Part shown: one piece after another, positions 12,989 to 21,720 of the stretch
How the letters are laid out: each line of letters opens with the position of its first letter
Numbering within the stretch: the first letter of the stretch is position 1
Assembly (NCBI RefSeq): GCF_009765355.1
Contig: NZ_VTHK01000034.1
Span: forward strand, 1 to 64,000
Source of the DNA: Amycolatopsis anabasis
GTDB taxonomy: Bacteria; Actinomycetota; Actinomycetes; Mycobacteriales; Pseudonocardiaceae
Length of the DNA stretch: 64,000 nt
Direction of reading: 5' to 3'
The notes under the pieces: model-generated
Databases searched by the model: none
What the model was told of the DNA's origin: nothing
What the model saw: the letters and a program-made list of their open reading frames with translations, nothing else
Position numbers and translations under genes: made by a program

Positions 12989-15895
12989 CTACACGGGACG
13001 CGCGGGGCCGTTGCGGACGTCCGGGCGGGTGGTGGCCGGACGTTCGGCGGGGGCCGCGCTGGACGCGAAACCGTTGACGTGCAAGGAAACCGCGTGCACC
13101 GAACCGGTGTCCGTGAGGGCCGTGTCGACCGCGGTGAACGTCCACGTGCCGTCCGCCGGGATCGCCGTGAGCGCCGCCAGCGGCTGCGCCGGCCGCCAGG
13201 TGCCGGTGAATGGCGCGTTCGAGGCGAGCGCCCCGCTGAACGGCTGCGCGGCGCCGTCGTCGAACACCACCTGGCACAGGTTGTTGCCCGACGAGCCGTT
13301 GCGCTGGAACAGCACCGCCTTCGCCCCGGTCGGCGAGGTCAGCGTGCCGACCAGGTCACCGACGTAACTGTGGTCGATCCCGACCGTCGTGGCGCCCTGC
13401 TCGGTGGTGCACGCGGTGCCGTCGACCGAGAAGACCACCTTCGACGCGCGCCCGACGCCGGTCACCGGGATCGACACGCTGGCGCCGATCGGGCTGTTGT
13501 CCGGAATCGCCACCGGCGCGCCGGTGTAGGCGAAGGTATGGACCTCCGGCGACGGGCGGCCGACCGGGAACGAGAACTGCGCGATCCGCGGCGACAGCGC
13601 GCCCGCGAAGGTCACCCGCGCGTTCAGCACGACCGGGACGCCGAGTTCGTGGTTCGCCGGAACGGTGAAGGTGAACTCGTTGATACCGGTCTGGCGCGGG
13701 CTGATCGTGCCGTAGGACTTCGATCGCGGCGAAACGGTCACCCCCGGGGTCGTGCTGGTCAGCACGACGCTCGTGGACACCGCCGGGCCATCGCCCAGGT
13801 TCGTCACCGGCAGGGTCACCTTGGCCGTGTCACCGGGATCGAGGTAGGCGCCGCCGTCCGCGGGAGCGACGGCCGGCCGTTGCGCGACCGCGAGCGGTTG
13901 CGGGCTCGCCCCGGTGTAGTCGAGCACCCGGTCGGCGAGGAGCACACCGGCGCCGGTCACCGCGTCGACGCCCGGGGCGCCGATGTCGACCGCGGTGTTC
14001 AGCAACGCCTGGCGGACGTCGGCCGGGGGCAGCCCGGGATTGCCGGACAGCACCAGCGCGGCGATCGCCGCGGCATGCGGCGCGGCCGCGGACGTGCCGA
14101 AGAACGGGTCGAATCCGGCGACGCTCGTGCGGACGCCGTCGGCCGCGGTCAGGTCCGGCTTCTGGCGCACCTCACCGCCGGAGGACGACACGTTGCCCGG
14201 AGTGATCGCCGTGCCGTCGGCCTGGTAGAAGACGCGGCGCGGACCGTCGGAGCTGAACCGCTCGTTCTTGCTGGCCGAGCCGTACGCGCCCGGGTACGGA
14301 CCGGCCGGGTTGGCCGGGTCGCCGGGTTCGAGCGGGCGGCCGAACGCCTTGGCCGCCGGGGCGGCCGCGACGCTGAACGCCTGCCGCGCGGCCGAATGGC
14401 CGACCGTCACGCCCGGTGTGGTGTATGCCTTGAGCCCGTCCGCCGAATCGGAGAACCGCCCGCGCAGCGCGGAAAGCGACAGGTACCGGGTCTCGCCGGA
14501 GAACTTGACGATCGCGAGCCGCAGCCCGGTGCCGCCGAGTGCCGGCGTGTTCAGCCGCTCGTAGGGATCCTGCGTGCCGGTCTGGTTGTTCTGGCTGAAG
14601 CTCAGCACGTTTCCGGCGGCGTCCAACAGGTACAGGTCGTAGTCGTTGGCGGACCGGCCGATCGGATCGGACCAGAACAGCGTCACCGGCTTGCCCGCCG
14701 AGGAGGCGTTGGAGATCGGCTGGTAGACCTGCGTGCCCGCCGCACCGGCGAAGTTGTGCGCGGTACCGGCGTACTTGCCGATCGGGCGGCCGGAATCGAC
14801 GAAATCGCCCTCCCAGTGCCCCGAGGTCCCGTCGGCCACGTTGCCCTCGTTCCCCGCCGAGGAGAAGTAGAGCGCGCCGTCCGCGGTCACGTCGTTCACC
14901 GCCTGGGCGATGATCCAGTCCTGGAACGGCGATTCCTTGAAGTACAGGACGTCGTCCACGATCACGTCGCAGTGCGCCTGGAAGCGCAGCGCGCGGATGT
15001 TGTCGGCGAATCCGGCGTCGGAGTTGAACGCCGTGGCGAAACCGAGTTCGGCCCCGGGCGCCACGTCGTGCAGGATCTCCAGCATCGCGGTGCCCTCGTC
15101 GCCGTTGCCCTCCTGGCCGGGCAGCACGTCGACCGCGGCTGGGAGTTCGCCGCGCGCCTTCGACGCGGCGAGCGAATCCACGCCGTCGGACAGCGCGCAC
15201 ACCTTGACGCCGACGCCGGTGACGCCGAACTGCTGGCGCGCGGTGTCGGCGTTGTGCGCACGGTCGCCCTCGCCGGTGATCGGCGCGGCCTGGATTTCGG
15301 TCGCCCTGCGCAGTTCCGCGGCTATCCGGGCGGCTTTGTCCTCTTTGGACTCAATGCGCGCGGCGACCGCGCGGCCGGAATCCGGGGTGGCGAGTTCGCG
15401 GGCGGTGATCGCCTCGTCGGCGGTCTCCACCGCGCGCACGTCGGGGCGGTCGGCGATCGCCTGGACGGCGTCGATCGGCACCTCGGCCCGGATGCTCCCG
15501 TAGCGCTCGGACACGACCCGGATTCCGGCGCCGGCCGCGCGCAGACCACCCAGCAGGTCCGGCGAGACCTGAGGCGCGCGGATGTCGACCAGCACGGTCC
15601 CGGCCGGTGAGACGTTCGCCCCGGACTGGACCCGGGGCACCGCGGCGGCGGCCATGCGCTGGCCGCGCAGCCGCTGTTCGAGGAGCAGCCGACTGTCCAG
15701 TTTGGATTCCCCGGCGGACTGCGACCGCTTGAGCTCCTGCAGTGCGCCGATCTGCCGCTCGGCGTTGCCGGACAACGCGTCCGACGGGGACGCGGGTTCG
15801 GCCGCCGCGACGGAGGGAGTGGCCAGGCCGAGCGCGGCGATCAGGCAAGCCGCCCCGGCCAGGATTCTTCTTCCAGGTGAATGCGTTCGACGCAC
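12989..15895 (-). CDS. secreted subtilase-fold protease, S53-like Glu variant, with C-terminal P-type domain
   Basis: A 968-aa exported protein: signal peptide (residues 1-31, RR then a hydrophobic core, cleavage near VAAA), propeptide-like region to about 210, protease domain about 220-660, an immunoglobulin-like domain about 680-790 and a P/proprotein-convertase-type beta domain about 800-950. The catalytic Asp is D237 (CALSDGVDS) and the Ser S602 (GTSAAAPHAA), with oxyanion Asn in SSAGNEG, but at the His position the sequence is GDEGTAMLE, placing Glu267 where subtilisins have HGT. This matches what I recall of the S53-like subgroup of subtilases. The GTG at 15895 has CGGAGG five bases upstream. 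A 16-bp palindrome lies about 47 bases before the start. Substrate unknown; extracellular protein degradation is likely. Confidence 0.88.
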   Translation of the reverse strand: MRRTHSPGRRILAGAACLIAALGLATPSVAAAEPASPSDALSGNAERQIGALQELKRSQSAGESKLDSRLLLEQRLRGQRMAAAAVPRVQSGANVSPAGTVLVDIRAPQVSPDLLGGLRAAGAGIRVVSERYGSIRAEVPIDAVQAIADRPDVRAVETADEAITARELATPDSGRAVAARIESKEDKAARIAAELRRATEIQAAPITGEGDRAHNADTARQQFGVTGVGVKVCALSDGVDSLAASKARGELPAAVDVLPGQEGNGDEGTAMLEILHDVAPGAELGFATAFNSDAGFADNIRALRFQAHCDVIVDDVLYFKESPFQDWIIAQAVNDVTADGALYFSSAGNEGNVADGTSGHWEGDFVDSGRPIGKYAGTAHNFAGAAGTQVYQPISNASSAGKPVTLFWSDPIGRSANDYDLYLLDAAGNVLSFSQNNQTGTQDPYERLNTPALGGTGLRLAIVKFSGETRYLSLSALRGRFSDSADGLKAYTTPGVTVGHSAARQAFSVAAAPAAKAFGRPLEPGDPANPAGPYPGAYGSASKNERFSSDGPRRVFYQADGTAITPGNVSSSGGEVRQKPDLTAADGVRTSVAGFDPFFGTSAAAPHAAAIAALVLSGNPGLPPADVRQALLNTAVDIGAPGVDAVTGAGVLLADRVLDYTGASPQPLAVAQRPAVAPADGGAYLDPGDTAKVTLPVTNLGDGPAVSTSVVLTSTTPGVTVSPRSKSYGTISPRQTGINEFTFTVPANHELGVPVVLNARVTFAGALSPRIAQFSFPVGRPSPEVHTFAYTGAPVAIPDNSPIGASVSIPVTGVGRASKVVFSVDGTACTTEQGATTVGIDHSYVGDLVGTLTSPTGAKAVLFQRNGSSGNNLCQVVFDDGAAQPFSGALASNAPFTGTWRPAQPLAALTAIPADGTWTFTAVDTALTDTGSVHAVSLHVNGFASSAAPAERPATTRPDVRNGPARPV

Positions 15896-15942
15896 GTGCG
15901 CCTCCGATTGCTCGGCGCGTGCCCCGACTCACGCTGACCAAT

Positions 15943-15958
15943 ACCGGTGATCACCGGT
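15943..15958. promoter_or_regulatory. 16-bp perfect palindrome upstream of the protease gene
   Basis: ACCGGTGATCACCGGT is a perfect 16-bp palindrome centred about 55 bases upstream of the GTG start of the secreted protease, in its promoter region. The size and symmetry fit a dimeric repressor or activator operator. The cognate regulator is not identifiable here. Confidence 0.55.
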
Positions 15959-16060
15959 GGGATCCACCTAAGCACAAAGGGTTTACGGCGCACCGCAGCC
16001 GTTCGAGTGACGCTTGCGGGAAATCCTTTTGTTACGCGCTGGCAGGGATTCCTTCCGCGC

Positions 16061-17629
16061 CTAGAGCACGAAGGAATCCGACCACGGTTGCGTCGAACGG
16101 CCGGACAGTGCCTCCAAAAGGCCTACCGCCTGTTGATCGGTCAATGAGGACACGAAGTCCACCACCGCCCGCCCGCGGGCCAGCCCGTGCACGGCGTCGG
16201 CTCCGGTCACCGGTTCACCGGTGGCCCCGATCAGCAACTCCGGCGCCCGAGCGGCCAGGCTCGTGTACTCCGCGTCGGCGAGTTCCACCAGATCGTGCAG
16301 GCGCCGCGGCAGCCGGGAAACCTCGTCGCGGTCGCCCAGCCAGGCGTCGAGCGCGTCGACGAGATTGGTCAGCACGCTGGCCTGCCCGCGCTGGTGCAGG
16401 GCGAGGTCGGGGCGGAGCAGGACGAACCGGCGGTGCACGAACTTGAGCACCTGGACTTCGTGCCACTGCGCCGGCGCCAGGGCCACGTGCCCGCTGCGGA
16501 CCGGCGGGTCCGCCAGGAGCAGCACGCCACCCACGAGCCGGGCGCTCCAGCGCGCGGAGAACGCCGCGATCGCCTGTTCGGCCTCGATCGACCCGTCGAA
16601 CGCGTTGGCCAGCAGGCCGTCGACCAGTTCGGCCCGCACCCGGGCGACCGCCTGGGCGAACGCGTCGTCGTCGACGATCCAGGAGTCCTTCGCGTGCATC
16701 CGGCGGCGCAGGCGTTCCAGCGACCGGCCCGGTTGCCGGGATTCGGCGGACAGTCGAGCATCGTCCATTTCGGACAGTTCGATCGCGTGCGCCGCCCACT
16801 CGCCGAGTTCGGCCGCGACCGAGGCGTGCTGCAGCACGCCGATTCGGTGGAAGTCCTGGAGATCGTGGATCGCGTAGGCGAGGTCGTCCGCGGTGTCCAT
16901 CACCGACGCTTCCACGGTCTGCTGCCACGGTTCGATCCGTCCGAATGGCGCCCGGGCCTGATCGAAGTCGTCGATTTCCGTGCAGTAGGTGGAAAACTTG
17001 CTCGACCCGGTGCCCGGGGCGTCGGCCGGTTCGGCGGCCCCGCGGGGCAGGATCGGCATCCGGGACGGGTGCGGGGCGGGGTAGTGCAGCCGCGCCCACG
17101 GGTACTTCAGCACCGACGCCCGGACCGCGGCGGTCAGGTCGAGCCCGATCGCGGACGGCCCGCGCACGTCGGTGGTGGTCAGGATGCGGAAGGTCTGCGC
17201 GTTGCCCTCGAAACCGTCGGCGAGGCCGAACCGGTGCCGGGCGATCCGGTCGAGCACGCGTTCCCCGAGATGCCCGAACGGCGGGTGGCCGAGATCGTGC
17301 GCGAGCGAGGCCGCCTCGACGACCTCCGGATCGCAGCCGCCGAGCTTCTCCGCCAGTTCGGCGGTGTCCGCGCTGCCGGTGATCCGCTCGGTGATCGCCC
17401 GGGCCACCTGGGCGACCTTCAGGCTGTGTGTGAGCCGGTTGTGCAGCAGCCCCGAACCGGTCGCGCTCACCACCTGGGTCACCCCGCCGAGCCGGGCGAA
17501 GAACGGCGAGCCGCCGATGCGGTCGCGGTCCACCCGGAACGGGCCGGCCGCCAGATCGGGGAACTCGCCCGCCGCGCCGGTGGGTTCCGCTGCGCCTTGG
17601 CGTCGTCGCGTCCGGGGATCGGTTGCCAT
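16061..17629 (-). CDS. dgt: deoxyguanosinetriphosphate triphosphohydrolase
   Basis: A 522-aa HD-superfamily dNTP triphosphohydrolase, hydrolysing dGTP (and often other dNTPs) to the nucleoside and tripolyphosphate. The N-terminal LLHNRLTHSLKVAQVAR supplies the first His, and SLAHDLGHPPFGHLGERVL supplies the HD metal-binding pair and downstream His residues typical of Dgt. NAQTFRILTT follows as in the family. Length fits the long actinobacterial type. Start ATG 17629. It is divergent from the EAL-GGDEF gene across 245 bases and stands alone. Confidence 0.92.
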   Translation of the reverse strand: MATDPRTRRRQGAAEPTGAAGEFPDLAAGPFRVDRDRIGGSPFFARLGGVTQVVSATGSGLLHNRLTHSLKVAQVARAITERITGSADTAELAEKLGGCDPEVVEAASLAHDLGHPPFGHLGERVLDRIARHRFGLADGFEGNAQTFRILTTTDVRGPSAIGLDLTAAVRASVLKYPWARLHYPAPHPSRMPILPRGAAEPADAPGTGSSKFSTYCTEIDDFDQARAPFGRIEPWQQTVEASVMDTADDLAYAIHDLQDFHRIGVLQHASVAAELGEWAAHAIELSEMDDARLSAESRQPGRSLERLRRRMHAKDSWIVDDDAFAQAVARVRAELVDGLLANAFDGSIEAEQAIAAFSARWSARLVGGVLLLADPPVRSGHVALAPAQWHEVQVLKFVHRRFVLLRPDLALHQRGQASVLTNLVDALDAWLGDRDEVSRLPRRLHDLVELADAEYTSLAARAPELLIGATGEPVTGADAVHGLARGRAVVDFVSSLTDQQAVGLLEALSGRSTQPWSDSFVL

Positions 17630-17874
17630 GCGATCACCGTAATCCCCCGGGCGGCGCGGCTACGGGCCGAGGCCGACCCGCCGTGCGGCTCCGGCCAGAA
17701 AGTCACCGCATTGGACCAAACAGCGGGAATGTTCCACATCACGGGACTACTCCGCGTTCCACTTTCCGGGAAACATGGTTCGAATTACGCCGATCCGGCT
17801 AAACCCGGTGTCTTCCCGTTGAACATCAGTCGACATTCATTTCATCTGACCGGCGCAGCACCGACTATCTATGC

Positions 17875-19584
17875 GTGCGCGCTTCCCTCGATGCAGTTCG
17901 CTTCGCGTTCCAGCCGTTGTACAGCCTGCACACCGGCGGCGTGGTCGCGCTCGAAGCGCTGGCCCGCCCCAGTAAGGGCTCCGCCCACGAGTTGCTCGAC
18001 CTCGCTCGCAGAGAGCGCAGACTGGTCGAGGTGGATGTCGCCCTGGCGGCGAACGCCGTTCGCTGCGAGGCCGAGCATCAGACGCTGCTCCCCTTGCACC
18101 TCAACCTCACCGCTTACTCGGCCGCGGCACCGGACGCCGCGCTCGACCCGCTGCTGGACTCGCTGGCCCGGATCGGCCGCCGCCCGCGCGAGGTGGTGCT
18201 GGAGATCGGCCCGCCGTTCGCCCAGATCTGGCCCGAGCAGCTGCTCGCCGGGATGCACCGGCTGAACCGGCTCGGCTTCCGGCTCGCCCTGGACGGGCTC
18301 GGCCGCGGCGATCTCCCGCTGACGCTGCTCTCCTCGGCACCGGTCGACATGGTAAAGCTGGACCGCAGCGTGCTGCACCGGCTGCCCGGCGACCTGTCGG
18401 CGGCGGCCGTGGTCGAATCGCTGCTGCACTTCACCGCGCGGACCCACACCCGGCTGGTGGCGACCGGACTCGAGTCCGAAGCGCAACTCCTGGCGGCGCG
18501 CAAGCTCGGGGTGCGCATCGCGCAGGGGAACCTGTTCACCCCGGCGGGTGAGGGACTCGACTGGACCGGGGTGATCACCGCGGCCACCCCGGACGCGGAC
18601 GATCGGGTGACCCCGGGTCCGCTCGCCGCCCCCCGGGTCCGCGACTTCCTGCGGCCGGCCAGCACGCTGCCGCACACCGCGACCTGCGAGGACGTGCGGG
18701 CCGAACTCGCCGACGCGGACGGGCCGTCCGGCATCGTCGGGGTCGACGAGGACAATCGTCCACAGTGGTCGATCGACCGGACCCGGTTCCTCAGCTCGAT
18801 GGCCGGGCCGTACGGGCACGCCCTGCACGCCAAGCGGCCCGCCGATCGGCTGGCCGACCCGCCGCACGTCATCAACGCCAACGCGGGTGCGCTGGAGCTG
18901 CTCGAGCTGGTCACCGACGCAGACTGGGCCCGCACCGGCGACGACGTCGTGGTGGTCGACGACGACGGCTGCTGCCTCGGCGTGGTCCTGGTGACCGAGG
19001 TCGTCCGCGGCGTCGCCGAGGCGAAGATCGAGGAGGCCGCCGCGCTGAGCCCGCTCACCCGGCTGCCCGGCAGCGACACCATGGCCCGCGACGTCGACCG
19101 GCGGGCGGCGTGCCGCGAACCGTTCGTGGTCGCCTGGCTGGACGTCGACTCGTTCAAATCGGTCAACGACACGGTCGGGTTCGCCGCCGGGGACGATCTG
19201 ATCCGCGCGCTCGGCCGCACCCTGACCGACCTGGCCGGTCGCCTGAAGCGGATGACCGTGAGCCACGTCGGCGGGGACGACTTCCTGATCGCGTGCGACG
19301 TCGACGAGATCGCCACGGTGGCCGGTGCGCTGTTGGACACCCCGTGGTCGGCGGAGGGCAGGCCGGTGACCGTGTCGCTGGCGACCCTGGTGTGCGCCAG
19401 CACGTCGATCGGTTCCTACCGGGAGGCTTCGAAACTGCTCGCCCCGCTCAAGGCCCGCGCCAAGCAGGTGTCCGGATCGAGCTGGGTGCTGGGCCGCCCG
19501 GGCTCGGAACGCGTCGAAGTCCTGCGCGGCAACGGGCGCAACCCGCTGTTCGAACCACACGGCCCGATCACCGCGACGGCCTAG
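17875..19584 (+). CDS. EAL-CBS-GGDEF domain signalling protein
   Basis: A 569-aa soluble protein with an N-terminal EAL domain (about 1-235), a CBS-pair-like middle (about 245-390) and a C-terminal GGDEF domain (about 395-560). The EAL domain keeps ALEALARP, LHLNLTAY, VVLEIG and VKLDRS, but the catalytic DDFGTG loop is LDGLGRGDLP, so phosphodiesterase activity is doubtful. The GGDEF domain keeps LTRLPG, WLDVDSFKSVND and GGDDF, a signature compatible with diguanylate cyclase activity. The CBS-like region could bind an adenine nucleotide. The GTG at 17875 lacks a clear ribosome site. Its stop shares the CTAG tetranucleotide with the convergent GntR gene. Confidence 0.85.
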   Translation: MRASLDAVRFAFQPLYSLHTGGVVALEALARPSKGSAHELLDLARRERRLVEVDVALAANAVRCEAEHQTLLPLHLNLTAYSAAAPDAALDPLLDSLARIGRRPREVVLEIGPPFAQIWPEQLLAGMHRLNRLGFRLALDGLGRGDLPLTLLSSAPVDMVKLDRSVLHRLPGDLSAAAVVESLLHFTARTHTRLVATGLESEAQLLAARKLGVRIAQGNLFTPAGEGLDWTGVITAATPDADDRVTPGPLAAPRVRDFLRPASTLPHTATCEDVRAELADADGPSGIVGVDEDNRPQWSIDRTRFLSSMAGPYGHALHAKRPADRLADPPHVINANAGALELLELVTDADWARTGDDVVVVDDDGCCLGVVLVTEVVRGVAEAKIEEAAALSPLTRLPGSDTMARDVDRRAACREPFVVAWLDVDSFKSVNDTVGFAAGDDLIRALGRTLTDLAGRLKRMTVSHVGGDDFLIACDVDEIATVAGALLDTPWSAEGRPVTVSLATLVCASTSIGSYREASKLLAPLKARAKQVSGSSWVLGRPGSERVEVLRGNGRNPLFEPHGPITATA

Positions 19585-20342
19585 TCGGCTTCCCATTCGT
19601 AGGAGAGTTCGTACCGGTCGGCGGGCAGGACCATGTCGTTCATCTCCAACGGTTTGCCGTCCTGTCCGTAGGCCACGCGGGTCACCGTGATGACCGGAAC
19701 GCCCGGGGTGACCTGCAATGCGGAAGCCTCTTGCGGAGTCGGCATGCGGGCGCCGACGTGTTCGGCGAACCTGCCGATCAGGTGCCCGGCCTCTTCGAGC
19801 CTGGCGTAGGCGCCGCCCTTACCGGTGTCGACTTCTTCGATCGCGGTGCCGCGCGTGAGGGCGCGGGGTAGGCGCGACACCGCGAGTTGCACTACGAGCC
19901 CGTTGGCCCGCATCACCCGATCCCTCACGGTGACCTCGTCGCCGGGCTCGATGTCGAGATACCCGGCGGTGCGATTGTCCGCGGCCTCGAAGTTGACCTT
20001 GACCGAAGAGGACGGCGTGAAGCCAAGTGCGGCAGCATCGGCGAGGAAGGCGCCTTCGTTGCGTTCCCGGGCTTCCCGCGACAGCCGGTTGCGGGAGATC
20101 CGTTGGATACTCGCCGGAGGCCGAACGAAAACACCTCGGCCGTGCTCGGCCACCACGATGCCTTCGGTGCGCAGTACGTTCACCGCGTCGCGGATCGTCG
20201 GCCGCGATACCCCGTAGGTCTCCACGAGGTCGCGTTCACTGGGCAATTGGCTGCCAGGTGCGTACTGACCAGCGGTGATCTTCTCCCGCAGGTCGGCGGC
20301 AACCTGGCGAAACGCGGGTACTCCGCTCGTTCGATCCACCAT
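19581..20342 (-). CDS. GntR/HutC-family transcriptional repressor with UTRA domain
   Basis: A 253-aa regulator with an N-terminal winged helix-turn-helix (residues about 8-75: QLPSERDLVETYGVSRPTIR and GRGVFVRPP) and a C-terminal UTRA ligand domain (about 95-245, with VTRVAYGQDGKPLEMND). UTRA regulators sense small metabolites and bind 16-bp palindromes. Two such palindromes lie immediately upstream, between this gene and the divergent 65-aa gene, suggesting repression of both. The ATG at 20342 gives the better ribosome-site spacing; an ATG at 20351 is possible. It resembles repressors such as KorSA of integrative elements as well as sugar regulators; no ligand can be inferred. Confidence 0.87.
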   Translation of the reverse strand: MVDRTSGVPAFRQVAADLREKITAGQYAPGSQLPSERDLVETYGVSRPTIRDAVNVLRTEGIVVAEHGRGVFVRPPASIQRISRNRLSREARERNEGAFLADAAALGFTPSSSVKVNFEAADNRTAGYLDIEPGDEVTVRDRVMRANGLVVQLAVSRLPRALTRGTAIEEVDTGKGGAYARLEEAGHLIGRFAEHVGARMPTPQEASALQVTPGVPVITVTRVAYGQDGKPLEMNDMVLPADRYELSYEWEAD

Positions 20343-20364
20343 CTCGCACATTCTCCACAGGCTT

Positions 20365-20380
20365 ACTCGTCTTGACCAGT
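20365..20380. promoter_or_regulatory. GntR-type operator, site 1
   Basis: ACTCGTCTTGACCAGT is a 16-bp near-palindrome (7-bp half-sites with one mismatch) 23 bases upstream of the GntR gene start. It resembles the DasR-type consensus ACTGGTCTAGACCAGT known for HutC-subfamily GntR regulators. Autoregulation is inferred. Confidence 0.65.
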
Positions 20381-20402
20381 TGACGGTCCCATGTCATCGT
20401 AA

Positions 20403-20418
20403 ACTGGTAAAGACGAGT
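20403..20418. promoter_or_regulatory. GntR-type operator, site 2
   Basis: ACTGGTAAAGACGAGT is a second copy in inverted orientation, 18 bases before the ATG of the 65-aa gene. The whole 20365-20418 segment forms an extended inverted repeat with 17-base arms differing at one base. Paired sites facing divergent genes suggest control of both promoters, possibly with looping between dimers. Confidence 0.65.
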
Positions 20419-20436
20419 TGACCAGCGGGAGCTGTC

Positions 20437-20634
20437 ATGAGGGCGGGCGATCTGGACGGGCTACCGCGGCAGAACGCGGCCGGTTTCAAACATCGCGTGG
20501 TCGCCACGACGCGCACGCGCGACGGCGCCGTGGTGCGGACCCGATGCGGGAAGTCGTTCGCGATCACCCACGCGGACGCCGTCGGAGGCGAGCAGCCGCC
20601 GTGCCCGGAATGCGAGGGAACACACCATGGATGA
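20437..20634 (+). CDS. 65-aa Cys-containing protein of the GntR/XRE module
   Basis: A small protein of unknown function. It contains three cysteines and two terminal histidines arranged as TRCGKSF then PPCPECEGTHH, a zinc-ribbon-like pattern. The ATG at 20437 has GGGAG six bases upstream, and its 3' end overlaps the XRE gene by 8 bases, so translation is probably coupled. The upstream operator at 20403-20418 places it under the GntR repressor. It could be a small DNA- or protein-binding cofactor of the following XRE protein. Confidence 0.75.
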   Translation: MRAGDLDGLPRQNAAGFKHRVVATTRTRDGAVVRTRCGKSFAITHADAVGGEQPPCPECEGTHHG

Positions 20635-21097
20635 GAACGGCGCCTACCGCCCGGTCCTCGGTGGTCTCCGGCACCGGACGCTGTGGCGTACCCGGCCGCC
20701 GGACGGCATGTTCGTACGCCTGCTGTGCGGCGGCACCTACCAGGTCAGCTCGAAAAGGAAGTCGGTCATGATCTACGAGTGTCATGCCTGCGAGGCGGTG
20801 TACGAGGAAATTCGGGACCACGAGGCGGAGTTCCGGCGCATCGCGATCGCATTGGGCGGTGGGCTGCGGCGGGCCCGGTTGAGTCGCGGTTGGACACTGG
20901 GCATGGTGTGCGCCGCGCTGGGCGACACCCTTTCCGTTCCGCAACTGTCCCGATTCGAACGGGCCGAACGAGATTTCACGGTGCGGCGGCTTGTCGATCT
21001 GTGCACGGTTCTCGGCATACCACCCGGCGACCTGCTCTCGACCGCGTGGCGACGACGGCGTGACTACGTCGACGGGGTGATGAAGCCGGATTCGTAG
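20627..21097 (+). CDS. XRE-family HTH protein with N-terminal Cys pair
   Basis: A 156-aa protein. The C-terminal half (about 82-145) is a Cro/C1-type HTH: GGLRRARLSRGWTLGMVCAA, then PQLSRFERAERDFTVRRL with the S-x-E/F-x-R-G/A-x recognition-helix pattern, and LCTVLGIPPGDLL. The N-terminal half contains CGGTYQ and YECHACEAVYEE, giving Cys residues that could bind metal with those of the preceding small protein. Start ATG 20627, overlapping the 65-aa gene. The 3' end overlaps the convergent response-regulator gene by 34 bases. Role inferred: transcription factor of a small regulatory module. Confidence 0.78.
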   Translation: MDENGAYRPVLGGLRHRTLWRTRPPDGMFVRLLCGGTYQVSSKRKSVMIYECHACEAVYEEIRDHEAEFRRIAIALGGGLRRARLSRGWTLGMVCAALGDTLSVPQLSRFERAERDFTVRRLVDLCTVLGIPPGDLLSTAWRRRRDYVDGVMKPDS

Positions 21098-21720
21098 GCC
21101 TTGATCACGGCCTGCGTGCGGTCGCGGGCGCCGAGTTTGGCGAGGATGTTGCCGACGTGCGTCTTGACCGTCTGCACGCCGAGGAAGAGTTTCTCCGCGA
21201 TTTCCACATTGGACAGACCGGTGGCCACCAGCCGCAATACCTCGGCCTCCCGCTCGGTCAGCGGCACCGCGCCGAGCCGCTTGGGCGCACCGGCCTTGGC
21301 CTGGCGGGCCGCGGCGAGGCGCCGGATGGCCGCGGGGAAGAGCAGCGAATCGCCGGACACCACGGTGCGGATCGCGGCGATGATCTCCTCGGGCCGGGCG
21401 CGTTTCAGCAGGAATCCGCTCGCGCCCACCCGCAGCGCGTCGTAGACGTAGTCGTCGTTCTCGAACGTGGTCACCACGACCACCTTCGGTGGCGAATCCA
21501 CTGTGGACACCAAGTGCTCGGTGGCCCGGATCCCGTCCACCGACGGCATGCGCACGTCCATCAGCACCACGTCCGGGTGCACGCGGGCGACCAGGCCCGG
21601 CACTTCGGCGCCGTCCGCGGCCTCGCCGACCACCGACAGATCCGGTTCGGAGTCGACGATCGCGCGCAGCCCCGCCCGGATCAGCTCCTCGTCGTCGACC
21701 AGCAGCACCCCGATATTCAC
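21064..21720 (-). CDS. NarL/LuxR-type response regulator
   Basis: A 218-aa response regulator. The receiver domain (1-120) has the acidic pair in LLVDDEELIRAG, the phosphoacceptor Asp in DVVLMDVRMPSVDG and the Lys in FLLKRARPEE. The C-terminal LuxR HTH (about 150-215) shows LTEREAEVLRLVATGLSNVEIA and VKTHVGNILAKLGARDR. The GTG at 21720 overlaps the kinase stop by 4 bases (GTGA), so it is co-translated with the histidine kinase just upstream and is its partner. A frame extension to 21759 is not needed. Confidence 0.93.
   Translation of the reverse strand: MNIGVLLVDDEELIRAGLRAIVDSEPDLSVVGEAADGAEVPGLVARVHPDVVLMDVRMPSVDGIRATEHLVSTVDSPPKVVVVTTFENDDYVYDALRVGASGFLLKRARPEEIIAAIRTVVSGDSLLFPAAIRRLAAARQAKAGAPKRLGAVPLTEREAEVLRLVATGLSNVEIAEKLFLGVQTVKTHVGNILAKLGARDRTQAVIKAYESGFITPST

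Noticed and set aside
19581..21097. Integrative and conjugative element core
   Set aside because: GntR-UTRA plus small HTH genes resemble such cores, but there is no integrase, excisionase, tra/spd gene, tRNA or att duplication in the window.
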